From Acetobacteraceae bacterium (GTDB lineage: Bacteria > Pseudomonadota > Alphaproteobacteria > Acetobacterales > Acetobacteraceae): a DNA stretch of 64,000 bases. Below the pieces are notes generated by a model, which had not been told where the DNA came from, ran no database searches, and worked only from the letters and a program-made list of their open reading frames with translations. How positions within the stretch are numbered: the stretch's first letter is position 1; each line of letters begins with the position of its first letter. This document shows positions 33,872-43,406 of this stretch, in pieces. The stretch lies in the NCBI GenBank assembly GCA_027451405.1, contig DAIDJM010000031.1:1-64000 (forward strand), given 5' to 3'. The position numbers and the translations under genes were made by a program.

Positions 33872-34911
33872 GGGCCGGCGCGGCGGGCGATGACGATGAG
33901 CATGGGGGCGCCGAGCAGGGCGGTGAGCACGCCGAGGCGGGGTTCGGCGGCGAGCGGGAGCCACAGGGCGGCGGCGCGGGCGGCGAGGTCGGCGGCGAGC
34001 AGCAGGGCGGCGCCGCCGAGCAGCGAGGGGAGCAGCAGCGCGCTGGGGCGGGCGCCGAGCCAGGGGCGGAGCAGGTGGGGCGTGACGAGGCCGACGAAGC
34101 CGATGCCGCCGGCGACCGCGGCGCCGGCGCCGACCGCGAGCGCGGTGCCGAGGGCGGCGAGCCGGAGGGTGCGGGCGACCGGGACGCCGAGCGTGGCGGC
34201 GGTGGCTTCGCCGAGGCTCAGCGCGTCGAGTGAGCGGCCGAGGCGGAGCAGCAGCGCGATGCCGAGCAGGGTGGGCGGCAAAGCGAGCCAGAGATGGGCG
34301 AGCGTGCGGTCCTCGAGGCTGCCCATGAGCCAGAAGGTGATTTCGTAGAGCGCGAACGGGTTGGGGGCGGCGCTGAGGGCCAGCGCGAGCAGGGCGCCGG
34401 CGAGCGCCGAGAGGGCGACGCCGCCGAGGATCAGGGCTGGGCCGGTGAGGGTGCGGGCGAGCAGGCCGAGCAGCAGGGCGGCGCCGATGGCGGCGCCGGC
34501 GAGGCCGCCGAGCGTGAGGGCGGGGCCGAAGGCGAGGGCGAGGCCCCAGTAATAGACGCCGACCGCGCCGAGGGCGGCGCAGCCGCCGATGCCGAGCAGG
34601 CCGGGGTCGGCGAGCGGGTTGCGGAGCGCGCCTTGCAGCACCGCGCCGGAGAGGCCGAGGCCGCCGCCGACCAGGAGCGCCAGCGCGGTGCGGGGGACGC
34701 GGATCTGCCAGAGGATGGCGCTCTCGGGGAGGCCGAAGCCGGCGCCGCCGATCAGGAGCGAGAGCAGGGTCAGGGCGGCGAGGGCGGCGGCGGCGAGGGC
34801 CCAGGGGCGGCGGTGGGCGGGTTGGGGCGCGCCTCCGGCGGCCAGGGGCTTTGCCCCTGGACCCCACTGGGGCCGGAAGGCCTCAGACCCCGATTCTCTG
34901 GCGTTTTTCAT
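33868..34911 (-). CDS. FecCD/BtuC-family ABC transporter permease with repeat-derived N-terminus
   Basis: A 347-aa inner-membrane permease. The family features are RVPRTALALLVGGGLGLSGAVLQGALRNPLADPGLLGI, GGVALSAL, LGVPVARTL and GGIGFVGLVTPHLLR. About nine helices are expected. Residues about 8-28 (from ESGSEAFRPQWGPG to AAGGAP) are not permease sequence: they are the translation of an R1 repeat in frame, between the initiator region MKNARES and the first helix. The start overlaps the binding-protein stop as ATGA, so this hybrid N-terminus is likely made. Confidence 0.9.
   Translation of the reverse strand: MKNARESGSEAFRPQWGPGAKPLAAGGAPQPAHRRPWALAAAALAALTLLSLLIGGAGFGLPESAILWQIRVPRTALALLVGGGLGLSGAVLQGALRNPLADPGLLGIGGCAALGAVGVYYWGLALAFGPALTLGGLAGAAIGAALLLGLLARTLTGPALILGGVALSALAGALLALALSAAPNPFALYEITFWLMGSLEDRTLAHLWLALPPTLLGIALLLRLGRSLDALSLGEATAATLGVPVARTLRLAALGTALAVGAGAAVAGGIGFVGLVTPHLLRPWLGARPSALLLPSLLGGAALLLAADLAARAAALWLPLAAEPRLGVLTALLGAPMLIVIARRAGP
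34827..34891. repeat. R1 GC-rich palindromic repeat, copy 7, inside the permease gene
   Basis: A full repeat in the same orientation as copy 5, lying within codons 8-28 of the permease gene and read through in frame. It shows the CAGGGGC-TTT-GCCCCTG and GGGGCCGGAAGGCCTC hairpins. Confidence 0.87.
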
Positions 34912-35681
34912 CGGGCTAGGGCGGCGACCGCGTCGGCGGCTTTGGGGGTGCCGCAGGCGAGCCAGGCGGGGGGGATGGTGCGGCGCGGGAGGGCGGCGAC
35001 GGCGGGGTGGTGCAGCAGGTCGGTTGAGAGCGAGGGAAAGCGCGGGGCGGTTTCGACCACGAGCAGGTCGGGCGGGTGGGCGGCCATGCGCTCGATGCCG
35101 ATGGCGCCGCCAGTGCCCGCATTGTGCCAGCCGGCGGCGCGCAGCACGGCATCGCCGAGCGTGCCGGGGCCGGCGGTCAGGCCATGGGCTTCCCAGAGGA
35201 TGGCGCTGCCGTGGGCGGGGTGGGGGCGGGCAAGGGTTTGGTTCATGGCGGCGAGCTGGGCTTCGGCTTCCGGTTCGGCGTGTAGGAGGTGGCCGGCTTC
35301 GTGCCAGAGCGTGCGGATGCCGGGGAAATCGGTGGGGTCGGCGAAGGTCGCGACCGGGATGTGCTGGGCGCGAAGCAGGGCGAGGGTCGAGCGGGCGCCG
35401 TAGGGGCCGGCGATGACCAGGCCGGGGTGGAGGCGGAGCACGGCTTCGGCGTCGGGGCGTGCGGTCGGGTAGCGCCGGGCTTCCGCGGCCATGGCGGAGA
35501 GGGTGGGGTCGCGGGCGAGCGGGCTCAGCGCCAGGATCCGCGCGGGGGCGAGGCTGAGCAGGAGCTGGTCGGTGCAGAGATTGAGCGAGACGATGCGGGA
35601 TGGCGGGGCGGCGGCGGCGAGCGCGATGGCGGCCAGCGTCGCGGCGGCGCGGCGGCTTGGCTCAGCGGAGCGCCAGCGCAT
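34908..35681 (-). CDS. ABC transporter substrate-binding protein (BtuF/FecB-like)
   Basis: A 257-aa periplasmic binding protein of the helical-backbone class used for cobalamin, haem and siderophores. After a short leader (RRAAATLAAIALAAAAP) comes RIVSLNLCTDQLLLSL, the standard first strand and helix, followed by a second lobe starting near GSAILWEAHGL. The start ATG 35679-35681 overlaps the CDF gene by about 20 bases; more upstream frame exists but reads over the CDF end. The ligand cannot be told from sequence. Confidence 0.82.
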   Translation of the reverse strand: MRWRSAEPSRRAAATLAAIALAAAAPPSRIVSLNLCTDQLLLSLAPARILALSPLARDPTLSAMAAEARRYPTARPDAEAVLRLHPGLVIAGPYGARSTLALLRAQHIPVATFADPTDFPGIRTLWHEAGHLLHAEPEAEAQLAAMNQTLARPHPAHGSAILWEAHGLTAGPGTLGDAVLRAAGWHNAGTGGAIGIERMAAHPPDLLVVETAPRFPSLSTDLLHHPAVAALPRRTIPPAWLACGTPKAADAVAALAR

Positions 35682-36552
35682 CGGCGGGCTTCGCCTTGTG
35701 CTCGGGCTCGACATGGATGTTGACGATCAGGTCGGCCATCTCGGCGCGCAGCGCGCCCTCGATGCGGTCGCAGATCTCGTGCGCTTCGAGGACCGGCATT
35801 TCGCCCGGGACGACGAGATGGAACTGCACGAAGGTAACGCGGCCGGCCTGGCGGGCGCGGATGTCATGCGCCTCGATGGCACCGGCGCCGGCGCGGCGGA
35901 GCACGGCGCGGATACGGGGCAGCGTGTCGTCCTCGGGGGCCATGTCCATGAGGCCGCCGAGCGCGTGGGCGATGAGGCGCAGGCCCGACCAGAGCACATA
36001 GATCGCGGTGGCGGCGGCGATCGCCGGGTCGAGCCAGACGTGGCCGGTCTCCACCGCGAGCGCGAAGCCCGCGACGATGCCGGTGGAGGTGGCGACGTCG
36101 GACATCAGGTGGCTCGCGTCGCCGAGCAGGGCCGGCGAGCGGGGGGAGGCGGCGGCGCGGAAAAGGCGGCGGGCCCAGAGCAGGTTGGCGAGGGTCGCGA
36201 CCGCGTTCAGCGCGATGCCGAGGAGCGGGAAGGCGAGCGGCTCGGGGTGGCGCCAGGTGGTCCAGGCGGTTTGCAGGATGGAGACCGCGGCGGCGGCGAT
36301 CAGCGCGCCCTCGAAGGCGGCGGCGAAGAATTCGGCCTTGGCGTGGCCGTAGGGGTGGTTGTGGTCGGCGGGCTGGAGGGCGAAGCGCAGGGCGGCGAGA
36401 GCGGCGGCGGAGCCGAGCACGTTGACGACCGATTCGAGCGCGTCGGAATAGAGCGCGGCGCTGCCGGTGACCCACCAGGCGGCGGCCTTGAGCGCGAGCA
36501 CGGCGGCGGCGACGGCGATGCTGCCTGACGCGATGCGCGTCATCCGGTCCAA
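35662..36552 (-). CDS. cation diffusion facilitator (Zn/Fe/Co exporter)
   Basis: A 296-aa CDF-family metal/proton antiporter with six helices in the first 210 residues and a cytoplasmic ferredoxin-like C-terminal domain that binds regulatory metal. The metal-site residues are seen in LYSDALESVVN (helix II), HNHPYGHAKAEFF and GDASHLMSDVATS (helix V). Specificity for Zn, Fe or Co is not decidable. It heads an operon with an ABC uptake system, an odd pairing of export and import that would make sense for cobalt/cobalamin or iron balance. Confidence 0.88.
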   Translation of the reverse strand: MDRMTRIASGSIAVAAAVLALKAAAWWVTGSAALYSDALESVVNVLGSAAALAALRFALQPADHNHPYGHAKAEFFAAAFEGALIAAAAVSILQTAWTTWRHPEPLAFPLLGIALNAVATLANLLWARRLFRAAASPRSPALLGDASHLMSDVATSTGIVAGFALAVETGHVWLDPAIAAATAIYVLWSGLRLIAHALGGLMDMAPEDDTLPRIRAVLRRAGAGAIEAHDIRARQAGRVTFVQFHLVVPGEMPVLEAHEICDRIEGALRAEMADLIVNIHVEPEHKAKPADALALR

Positions 36553-36666
36553 GGGCGAGGGCCTCCCTGAAAGCGGCCGGTTAGCAGAGGTGGTGGGGGT
36601 TCGTCATGCGCGGCAGGCGGGCGCTTGCGCGGCTTGGGTCGGGAAGCTAGGTAGGCGGCGGCGCGG

Positions 36667-36741
36667 GCGGGCGTAGCTCAGGGGTAGAGCACAACCTTGC
36701 CAAGGTTGGGGTCGAGGGTTCGAATCCCTTCGCCCGCTCCA
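36667..36741 (+). tRNA. tRNA-Gly (GCC)
   Basis: A cloverleaf of 75 bases including an encoded CCA. The acceptor stem GCGGGCG pairs with CGCCCGC. The D-loop is TAGCTCAGGGGTAGAGC, and the anticodon stem CAACC/GGTTG holds the loop TTGCCAA with anticodon GCC at 36699-36701. The T-loop is GGTTCGAATCC. It decodes GGC/GGT glycine codons. Its 3' end is a classic integration site, and the conjugative-element-like region begins immediately downstream. Confidence 0.97.
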
Positions 36742-36771
36742 GATTTTCTCAAGGAAATCAAAGCGTTAAAG

Positions 36772-36792
36772 CGGTCCTTCGGGGCCGTTTTT
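36772..36792 (+). terminator. intrinsic terminator of tRNA-Gly
   Basis: CGGTCC and GGGCCG form a 6-bp stem (one G-T pair) around a TTCG tetraloop at 36778-36781 and are followed by TTTTT. This is a textbook rho-independent terminator about 30 bases after the tRNA. Confidence 0.85.
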
Positions 36793-37215
36793 GCTTAGAA
36801 GGCCCTGGTTCGGAGACATTCTGAGCGGAGTCTAAGGGATCGGCAGAAGAACTCCGGATATCCTGGCGGGCGCTTGGCACGCTCCGCCCGTCAAGATGAG
36901 ACGCATCGGGCGACTCATACCTGGCCACTTCTCTGCCCCCGGAGCTGTGCCCAGCTTGCTGCCAACCATGTGGACATCCCAGGCGACGCGGTCGCGGGAA
37001 AGATTTTTTGGCTCACAGCGAGCCACGGGGCGTTGGCGAACCCCGCCTGGGGGCTTCGACCTGCTCCAGGGATGCCGGGCTGCGGTCGCCGGTTCATGGC
37101 GAATCGATTTTACCGCAGTGCGCTCGATGCACGATATGGCGGGGGACCCGAGTCATCGTGGCCGCGAGCCCGGATGAGGAGCCCTGATCGATAAACGTAC
37201 CTCCCGCGGGAATGC
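36793..37215. other. non-coding stretch between tRNA-Gly and the defence operon
   Basis: About 420 bases in which I can support no gene. Short frames exist on both strands but have no domain, no ribosome-binding site and no codon bias. If the element inserted at the tRNA, this would be its end region; no integrase lies here, so that gene would have to be at the other end, beyond the window. Confidence 0.55.
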
Positions 37216-40200
37216 TCAATTCACCAGATCGATAAGCCTCCCAACCGTTGGGGCCGCCGGGTCCGGCGAAACGGCTGGGAATGTCGGATTGCCGGGCGAC
37301 CAAAGCTCCATCGCCTCGGCGTGCTGTTCATAATATGTCGGATTGGTCGAAATTCTGATCCAGTCCTTCATTCCCGGCGCCCGAAGCTTGAATTCGCGCG
37401 GTCCCATGGTCTCGACCTCAATTCCGGGCGGCAGCAGTGCTACCCGAGAGATGACATGCCCCAGGTCATCCATGGTGACCGGCGAGGGATCGACGACGGG
37501 TTCTGCCAAGTCTGCATCAGTCACGGCATCGATGTCGAAGCTGCTCGCTTCGGCGCGATCAGCTTCGCCTTCGACATCGGCGACGAGGGCGTGGCGCGCG
37601 TCATCCGGGCGGGTCTTGCCTTCGAGGACTCGCCCTGAAATCAACTTTGGCAGGCTGGCGAGGATGGGCTGCAACCTCCCGACGACATTTTCGAAAAGTC
37701 CAATGCGATCCCGCAGCGCCTTGTACACATCGGCTTCGACCGTGTTGGCATAGTGCAGGTTGACGATCTGGATGTTCGGATGCTTCTGACCAAGACGGTC
37801 GATACGGCCGATCCTCTGCTCAACCCGCATTGGGTTCCACGGCATATCGTAATTCACCAGCGCGCCGCAGAACTGAAAGTTCAGGCCTTCAGCTGCGGCG
37901 TCAGTGCAGAGCAACACGTCAGCGTCGCCTGCGCGAAACCGGCGTTTTACCTCGTCGCGAGAGATCGTACGCCACGTCCCGTCGTTGGAAGGGACCTGGC
38001 CTCCGCGACCAGAGAAGCACATGATACGGACGCTTTGGTCCCGGCCAATCTCGCCGCGCAAGAAATCCATCGTGTCGGTGAACTGCGTGAACACCATGAC
38101 CTGCGCATAGCCGTTCTTGCGCAGATTGCTGATGGTGTCGCGTAGACGTTCCGCCTTCGTGTCCGCCGGCAGCCGGCGTATCATCGTAAGCAACCGGTCG
38201 ATGTCGTCCGTTTCCTCCAGCGCGAGTGCCACCTGCTCCAATTTCGCGGCCTCGTCGCCTTCCGGCTCATCGCCTTCGCCGGGGTCGTCCAGTCCTTCTT
38301 CAAGTTCTGCCTGGGTGCTTGCACCCGACTGATTGCCGATCGCGAGTAGATGGTTTTCCAGTGTCCGGCCAAGGGCGGCGAAGCTGCTCGCCAGCCGGCG
38401 GCGATAAATCGTCATCACGAAGCCGATCGCGTTCCGCTGTTGGGCGGTCGCCTGATTGTAGGTCGTGGAGATGTAATCCTCCACTGCGTCATAGACCCGC
38501 CGTTCATCCGTCGTCAGGTCGATGAAGTCGTCTCGGACAAGGCGATCCGCTATCGGTGTGGTGATCTTGCCTTCCTTGAAATAACGCCGCAGCAAGGCCC
38601 GCGTGTGACGGGAAATCAGGCGATTGATCGGGGTGTGCAGCCGCATGAGTCGGATCGCGGCCTTCCGGTCGGCCGTCTCCAATTGCCTGCGTGGCGTGCC
38701 GGCTTTGTCACGCAGGGCGCGCAGCACGCGTCTGGCACCGATAGCGCTTGCCACACCCATGCGCTGCAACTCCGACGCCGGAACCTCGCCATAGGTCCGC
38801 TCCACGGCGCGGAACATGCCGGCCAGCCGGTCGAATGCCTCATGGCTTGGACTTTCGAGCAGCACCTCCTCGAAGAACCGCAGGAAAGATTGCTCGTTCC
38901 ATTCCGGCGGCAGTCCGAGCAGGCTGAGCAGATCGAATACTTCGACGGGATGCACCTGCATCGGCGTCGCGGTGAGCAGCACCAACCCTTGCGTGCGCTC
39001 CTTCAATGATCGCATCAGTCTCAGCAGCGCGTTCGGGCCGCTCTCGCTTGTGGATCCCGCGCCGCGGCGGCGCGCATGGTGTGCTTCGTCGAGGATGATC
39101 AGGTCGTACGGTTCGGCGACCTCCAGCAATTCCCGCTGCCGGTCGGCGCGGCGGACGAGGTGGCTCGACACAATGACGGCCGGCTCCTGATGCCAGACGT
39201 CTCGGCCGACGGCACGCTCCGTATGGCCCTGCATCGCCGGCGACGGATACCAGTTGAGCTTTTGTCCATCGTAGATCGGCCAGTTGAGATTGAATTTTTC
39301 CCGCAGCTCGATCTGCCACTGCGAGCACACGTTCTTCGGTGCCATGATGAGAATGCGCTTTGCCCGGCCGGCCAGCCATGCCTGCCTTACCAGCAAGCCT
39401 GCCTGCACCGTCTTGCCCAGCCCCACCTCATCGGCGATCAGCAGCTTGGGCGGCCAATTGTCATACATCCGCCGAAACGCCTGCACCTGGTGCGGCCACG
39501 GCGTCACCGCCGAGGTCGCCTCACCCACACGTACGCCGCCTTTTGGAAGGCATGGCGCCACGGCAATGAAATCCCAAACCGCTTTGCGCAAATCGATCGC
39601 GGGGACCGTGGGCTCAGGCGGGACGGCCGGCACGGGCTCATGCTTGGGCGGGGCAGCCTCGACCTTTTTGAGCCGCGCCGGCATATCTGTCTCGGGTAGA
39701 AAGCGCAGGAGATCGTCGCGCACCGCCGTGGGCACGTCGATGGTGATGACGTGCTTGGCCTGGCCGGCCCACAGTTTGGCGAAATTCGCGTCTTCCTCCG
39801 CCACGCGATCGAGGTCGCGCCATGATGTGAAGACGTTCAGGCTTTCCCAGTTTCGCGTCCATCCGGCGGCGGTTTCGTTCAACGATCCGTTGAAAGCCAG
39901 TCGATCCCCGGTCTTGTCCTCGATGATTCCGGCTTTCTCATGGAACAGCCCCTCGGCCGGGATCGGCCGGCGATGGTCGTCGCACGGGATGCCGACGCGA
40001 ACGTCCAGCAGCCCGCGGGCTACCATCCAGGCAAGCAGTTCGAGAGCGGCACCCATGCCAGCGTCCGTTGGCACTAGTGGCATTGCCGCGAAGTGCTGCG
40101 CCACCTGGGCGCGCAACTCTTCGCCCTTTTCGATGGCCGCTATCTCCGGCGGGTTGAGCGTGCAGCCCACGACCATCCGCATCCGGCCGCCATTGACCAC

Positions 40201-40371
40201 CAGCCCCTCTATTCCGCGCGCCGCCAGCGCCAGCGCCGAGGCGGAGAAATACCCGGTCAGCCGATCGTATCGGGCGGCACACTCCAGCGCCGGCTGATAG
40301 AGCAGCTTCACCAGGTCACCATGATCCGGCGTGTATTTCAGCTTCCAGGGGCGATCTTGCAGGATGCTCAT
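37216..40371 (-). CDS. PLD-nuclease / SNF2-family helicase of defence cassette
   Basis: A 1051-aa two-part enzyme. The N-terminal ~200 residues carry a phospholipase-D-type HKD site: H144-x-K146, then NGSLNE at 161-166. The SNF2/DEAD-like motor follows, with Walker A in DEVGLGKT (314-321), DEAH at 428-431, motif III TATP, and the motif VI-like stretch VEQRIGRIDRLGQ. An acidic insert (EEGLDDPGEGDEPEGDE) separates the two motor lobes. DISARM-type and helicase-methylase-ATPase systems use such helicases to act on foreign DNA. It is the last gene of the operon, overlapping the methyltransferase stop by 4 bases. Confidence 0.9.
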   Translation of the reverse strand: MSILQDRPWKLKYTPDHGDLVKLLYQPALECAARYDRLTGYFSASALALAARGIEGLVVNGGRMRMVVGCTLNPPEIAAIEKGEELRAQVAQHFAAMPLVPTDAGMGAALELLAWMVARGLLDVRVGIPCDDHRRPIPAEGLFHEKAGIIEDKTGDRLAFNGSLNETAAGWTRNWESLNVFTSWRDLDRVAEEDANFAKLWAGQAKHVITIDVPTAVRDDLLRFLPETDMPARLKKVEAAPPKHEPVPAVPPEPTVPAIDLRKAVWDFIAVAPCLPKGGVRVGEATSAVTPWPHQVQAFRRMYDNWPPKLLIADEVGLGKTVQAGLLVRQAWLAGRAKRILIMAPKNVCSQWQIELREKFNLNWPIYDGQKLNWYPSPAMQGHTERAVGRDVWHQEPAVIVSSHLVRRADRQRELLEVAEPYDLIILDEAHHARRRGAGSTSESGPNALLRLMRSLKERTQGLVLLTATPMQVHPVEVFDLLSLLGLPPEWNEQSFLRFFEEVLLESPSHEAFDRLAGMFRAVERTYGEVPASELQRMGVASAIGARRVLRALRDKAGTPRRQLETADRKAAIRLMRLHTPINRLISRHTRALLRRYFKEGKITTPIADRLVRDDFIDLTTDERRVYDAVEDYISTTYNQATAQQRNAIGFVMTIYRRRLASSFAALGRTLENHLLAIGNQSGASTQAELEEGLDDPGEGDEPEGDEAAKLEQVALALEETDDIDRLLTMIRRLPADTKAERLRDTISNLRKNGYAQVMVFTQFTDTMDFLRGEIGRDQSVRIMCFSGRGGQVPSNDGTWRTISRDEVKRRFRAGDADVLLCTDAAAEGLNFQFCGALVNYDMPWNPMRVEQRIGRIDRLGQKHPNIQIVNLHYANTVEADVYKALRDRIGLFENVVGRLQPILASLPKLISGRVLEGKTRPDDARHALVADVEGEADRAEASSFDIDAVTDADLAEPVVDPSPVTMDDLGHVISRVALLPPGIEVETMGPREFKLRAPGMKDWIRISTNPTYYEQHAEAMELWSPGNPTFPAVSPDPAAPTVGRLIDLVN

Positions 40372-43355
40372 GCGGCGTCAGGTTCGGCCCACAGATCGAG
40401 CTGCTTCGGTGCATCTACCTGTTCGCTGAATGCGAGCTTGCGGAGATTTTCCAGCGCCTCAAAATCGCCGCTGGCGGCGCCGAGGTCGCCTTCGAGGTCG
40501 ATGCCGGAGAATGCCTTGCCAACCGGCAGAACCTCCAGGACGGCTTCGAGGGCAGAGAAGAACATCGGTTCCTTGTCCACGCCGATCTTGGCCAGCATCT
40601 CGCGGGCCGCTTGCAGCGTGCGGGTGCGGCCGTAATGGGCGGCATGATGCAGCGCGTCGATCATGCCGCGGGAGCCGTCGGCGGGGCCGAGGGCGCCCTT
40701 TGCGGCGCGGCGGGAGGAGTCCCACATCACTAAATCGCTGGCTTTCTTCTCCATCAGAACGCCGACCACCTGCGTGTCGAGATCGACGCCGACCGCGCGC
40801 GCGAGGCGCAGGGCTTCGTCGTAGGGGAAGACCGGGGCCTTGAAGGCATCCCAGGCCAGCACGAAGAACGAGGTCAGCGGGTCAAGCTCGTCGCTGCTCT
40901 TCATGTGCGTCAATTGCTCCAAACGCCAACGCTTCACCTCGCGGCGGGCGGCATCGAGTGCATCCTCGGGGGTGACGGCGTAGGGGTCCCACTCATCCTC
41001 AAACATCTCAGCCTGCTTGCGGCGCTTCACGGCTTCCGGCTTTGGGCGCGGTGTGCCACGCCTCAGGGGCCAATGGCGCGAGAACTCCTCTAATGCCGGA
41101 CCGAAGGAGGCGAGGTAGAGATCGACACCTCCTATGCCGGCTGCCTGAAACTCGGCAACCCGCTGGCTTACAGCGACAGCAACCATTGGTTCGACGTCTT
41201 CCCAATATGCCGTTACCGTGTCCGGAGCCGAGGCTGTCCGTGGGCGGCATACTAGGAATATCGTGCTGTTAGCAGCAGATTTGTCTTTAATGTGAAGACT
41301 GCTTTCAGCCTCGGTGTTGATTGGCCACGACGCGGTGATCACGAATCCAGCGGCCATGAGCCCTTTGGTCAGAGCGTCCCACGCTCCGGTCGCTTTATGG
41401 GTGAACATGAGTGTCATAACGCCACCTGGCTTCATCACCCTTCGACATTCCAGAAAGATGCGTCCCATACTTTCTTGGTAGTCGCGCGCGGCTAGAGATT
41501 TCGCTCCCTTTTGTCCGATAAACTTTGCAGCATTTGCTACTGCCTCGTTTTCCTTGTCGGTTAGATTCCGGGTAAAAAGCTCCGGGACAATTCGGCCCGC
41601 AGTCCGCTTCAGCCAAACATAGAAGAAATCGGACAATTCCGCATACATAACATTGTCGTAGTACGGCGGATCCATCACAACGACGTCGATAGTGCTGTCG
41701 AGAATGTGATCCAGTCTATCTCCTGGCTTGCAGCTAATAGATATCGGTGGCGGTTCGAATGCTGTAGATTTTCCTGAAAGTAGATCGACGACTGAATTGT
41801 CTTGACGAGTCAATTCGATTAACTCTGATATGCATTTTGCTGTTTGTTCAATAACCCATTCGTATCCAAGCCCGACAACGAGCGATGGCATTTCGCAATA
41901 AGTCCACTTGAACGAGAAGTCATGTCGATCAAAAACCGGCGCGATGACTTCTCGAGTAGGGTTCCAACGACTCATCAAACTATTGTAGTTTAGCAATTTA
42001 TCGAGAGTCAGACTTAAGTAGACAAGTGCGGCTCGCTTTACGTCTGAAAGAGCACCATTGGACTCCATGTCCGATAGAACTTCGTTGAAGGCCTCTACAC
42101 TCAAGCCGTGGGTTAGGAGCTGCCTTGGCGAATACATGTCGCGCCATAGTGGCATGCCGTACTGCAGGGGCCGGTCGTCATTTGTCTCGGCTGGAAACCG
42201 TTCAGATGGGACACCATCAAGTGCTTCCCACTCGACCATCTTGGAATCCAAGATAGACCGGACATCTGCGCTGTTGTCATCTTCAATTTGTGCTGCACGA
42301 TAACCCCTTACCCACTTATCGCGCCCTCTGCCGCCGCTTTTTGATCGAGTCTCGATTCGGCGCTTGAAGACAATTCCGTAAAGCTGCTCGCCCATCTTTC
42401 CTGCCTGCGCTTGCTCCTTTATCTCTGAACCACTGATAACTCGCGCGCAGTCAGGAAAGGCGCATATGCCGTCTCCGTCAGCCACTGTGGCACTGGAGTG
42501 CTCACGGACTGATTTTACGACTTCGAAAGAACAGCGTCGGCGGCTATCCCCAGGTCCGGATCCAAGATGTGGGACCACTCGGATACCCGCACCTTCAGAA
42601 GATAGTCGCCAGTTAGGTGCAAGTGGTGTCAGCCCCTCACAATATGGGCATGTGATCGTGCGCGCCCACAGGTAGCCAAGAACCTGCGTGTCTGATGTCT
42701 CTGGAGGAAAAACCTTCGTATACTTCTTCGAAACGCGGCTTAGAAAGTCCTTTGATACGATGTTGAACGCGTCAAGAACAGAGCGCCCAAACTTTATCGG
42801 ATATTCAATCGTCGCATGTAGAATTACTGCGGCAACAGGGTTTAAATCGTTTGCAAAAACTGAAAAACCGATTCGTTCAGCCTCGAATGGTATGCTTCCG
42901 CCACCACTCGTGGGGTCTAAAACAGATATTTTATCTAGAGACTGCTGCCCGATTGAATCTTTGAGCCAATTTTTGTCGCCGTCGGTTGGCAAGAACTTGA
43001 ATGCTCTATCGTAACCATAAAGGTTGGCCCCGAGGTCTTCGCCCGTTTTCCGTGCACGATCTATCTGTCGGCGCGTTTTGACAGGATCTCCATGTATGCC
43101 AAGTATATGAAGGAACTTCTCATGGTCCGTTGATGCAGGTAAAACCGACGCCAAGATTGCGGCGCGACTGGCGATGAGCGGCCGCCGAGCCCACCAAACA
43201 TGCAGGTAGTACGTCGGCGGCAATGCCGTCATTGAGCGCCGCTCCCGGACACTCTCTTCCCCTAGAGCGGCAATCGGAAGCCACCGCTCGATCAGTCGTG
43301 TATCCGCCACAGTTGCGGCGGGTTCGCCGGTCTGGTCATTTGCAATTTGGTCCAT
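40368..43355 (-). CDS. DUF1156 adenine-specific DNA methyltransferase with Zn-ribbon
   Basis: A 995-aa methyltransferase. It opens with the DUF1156 region (LIERWLPIAALGEESVRERRSMTALPPTYYLHVWWARRPL). SAM-binding motif I is LDPTSGGGSIPFEAE at 146-160, a zinc ribbon begins CPYC at 226-229, and the catalytic motif DPPYYDN is at 552-558. The last 250 residues are helical. Such enzymes (COG1743 type) mark self DNA in defence islands. The first two thirds of the gene are visibly more A/T-rich than the last third and the neighbouring genes. The start lies 51 bases after the Hsp70-like stop and the stop overlaps the helicase start (ATGA). Confidence 0.9.
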   Translation of the reverse strand: MDQIANDQTGEPAATVADTRLIERWLPIAALGEESVRERRSMTALPPTYYLHVWWARRPLIASRAAILASVLPASTDHEKFLHILGIHGDPVKTRRQIDRARKTGEDLGANLYGYDRAFKFLPTDGDKNWLKDSIGQQSLDKISVLDPTSGGGSIPFEAERIGFSVFANDLNPVAAVILHATIEYPIKFGRSVLDAFNIVSKDFLSRVSKKYTKVFPPETSDTQVLGYLWARTITCPYCEGLTPLAPNWRLSSEGAGIRVVPHLGSGPGDSRRRCSFEVVKSVREHSSATVADGDGICAFPDCARVISGSEIKEQAQAGKMGEQLYGIVFKRRIETRSKSGGRGRDKWVRGYRAAQIEDDNSADVRSILDSKMVEWEALDGVPSERFPAETNDDRPLQYGMPLWRDMYSPRQLLTHGLSVEAFNEVLSDMESNGALSDVKRAALVYLSLTLDKLLNYNSLMSRWNPTREVIAPVFDRHDFSFKWTYCEMPSLVVGLGYEWVIEQTAKCISELIELTRQDNSVVDLLSGKSTAFEPPPISISCKPGDRLDHILDSTIDVVVMDPPYYDNVMYAELSDFFYVWLKRTAGRIVPELFTRNLTDKENEAVANAAKFIGQKGAKSLAARDYQESMGRIFLECRRVMKPGGVMTLMFTHKATGAWDALTKGLMAAGFVITASWPINTEAESSLHIKDKSAANSTIFLVCRPRTASAPDTVTAYWEDVEPMVAVAVSQRVAEFQAAGIGGVDLYLASFGPALEEFSRHWPLRRGTPRPKPEAVKRRKQAEMFEDEWDPYAVTPEDALDAARREVKRWRLEQLTHMKSSDELDPLTSFFVLAWDAFKAPVFPYDEALRLARAVGVDLDTQVVGVLMEKKASDLVMWDSSRRAAKGALGPADGSRGMIDALHHAAHYGRTRTLQAAREMLAKIGVDKEPMFFSALEAVLEVLPVGKAFSGIDLEGDLGAASGDFEALENLRKLAFSEQVDAPKQLDLWAEPDAA

Positions 43356-43406
43356 ACGGCCCTACCGAAAATCGCTGATGATGAATGGTCGCGTTGCCAT
43401 CCGTAC

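Noticed and set aside
36874..37194. Plus-strand frame after tRNA-Gly considered as an integrase remnant
   Set aside because: No tyrosine- or serine-recombinase motif can be seen in any frame of this stretch.
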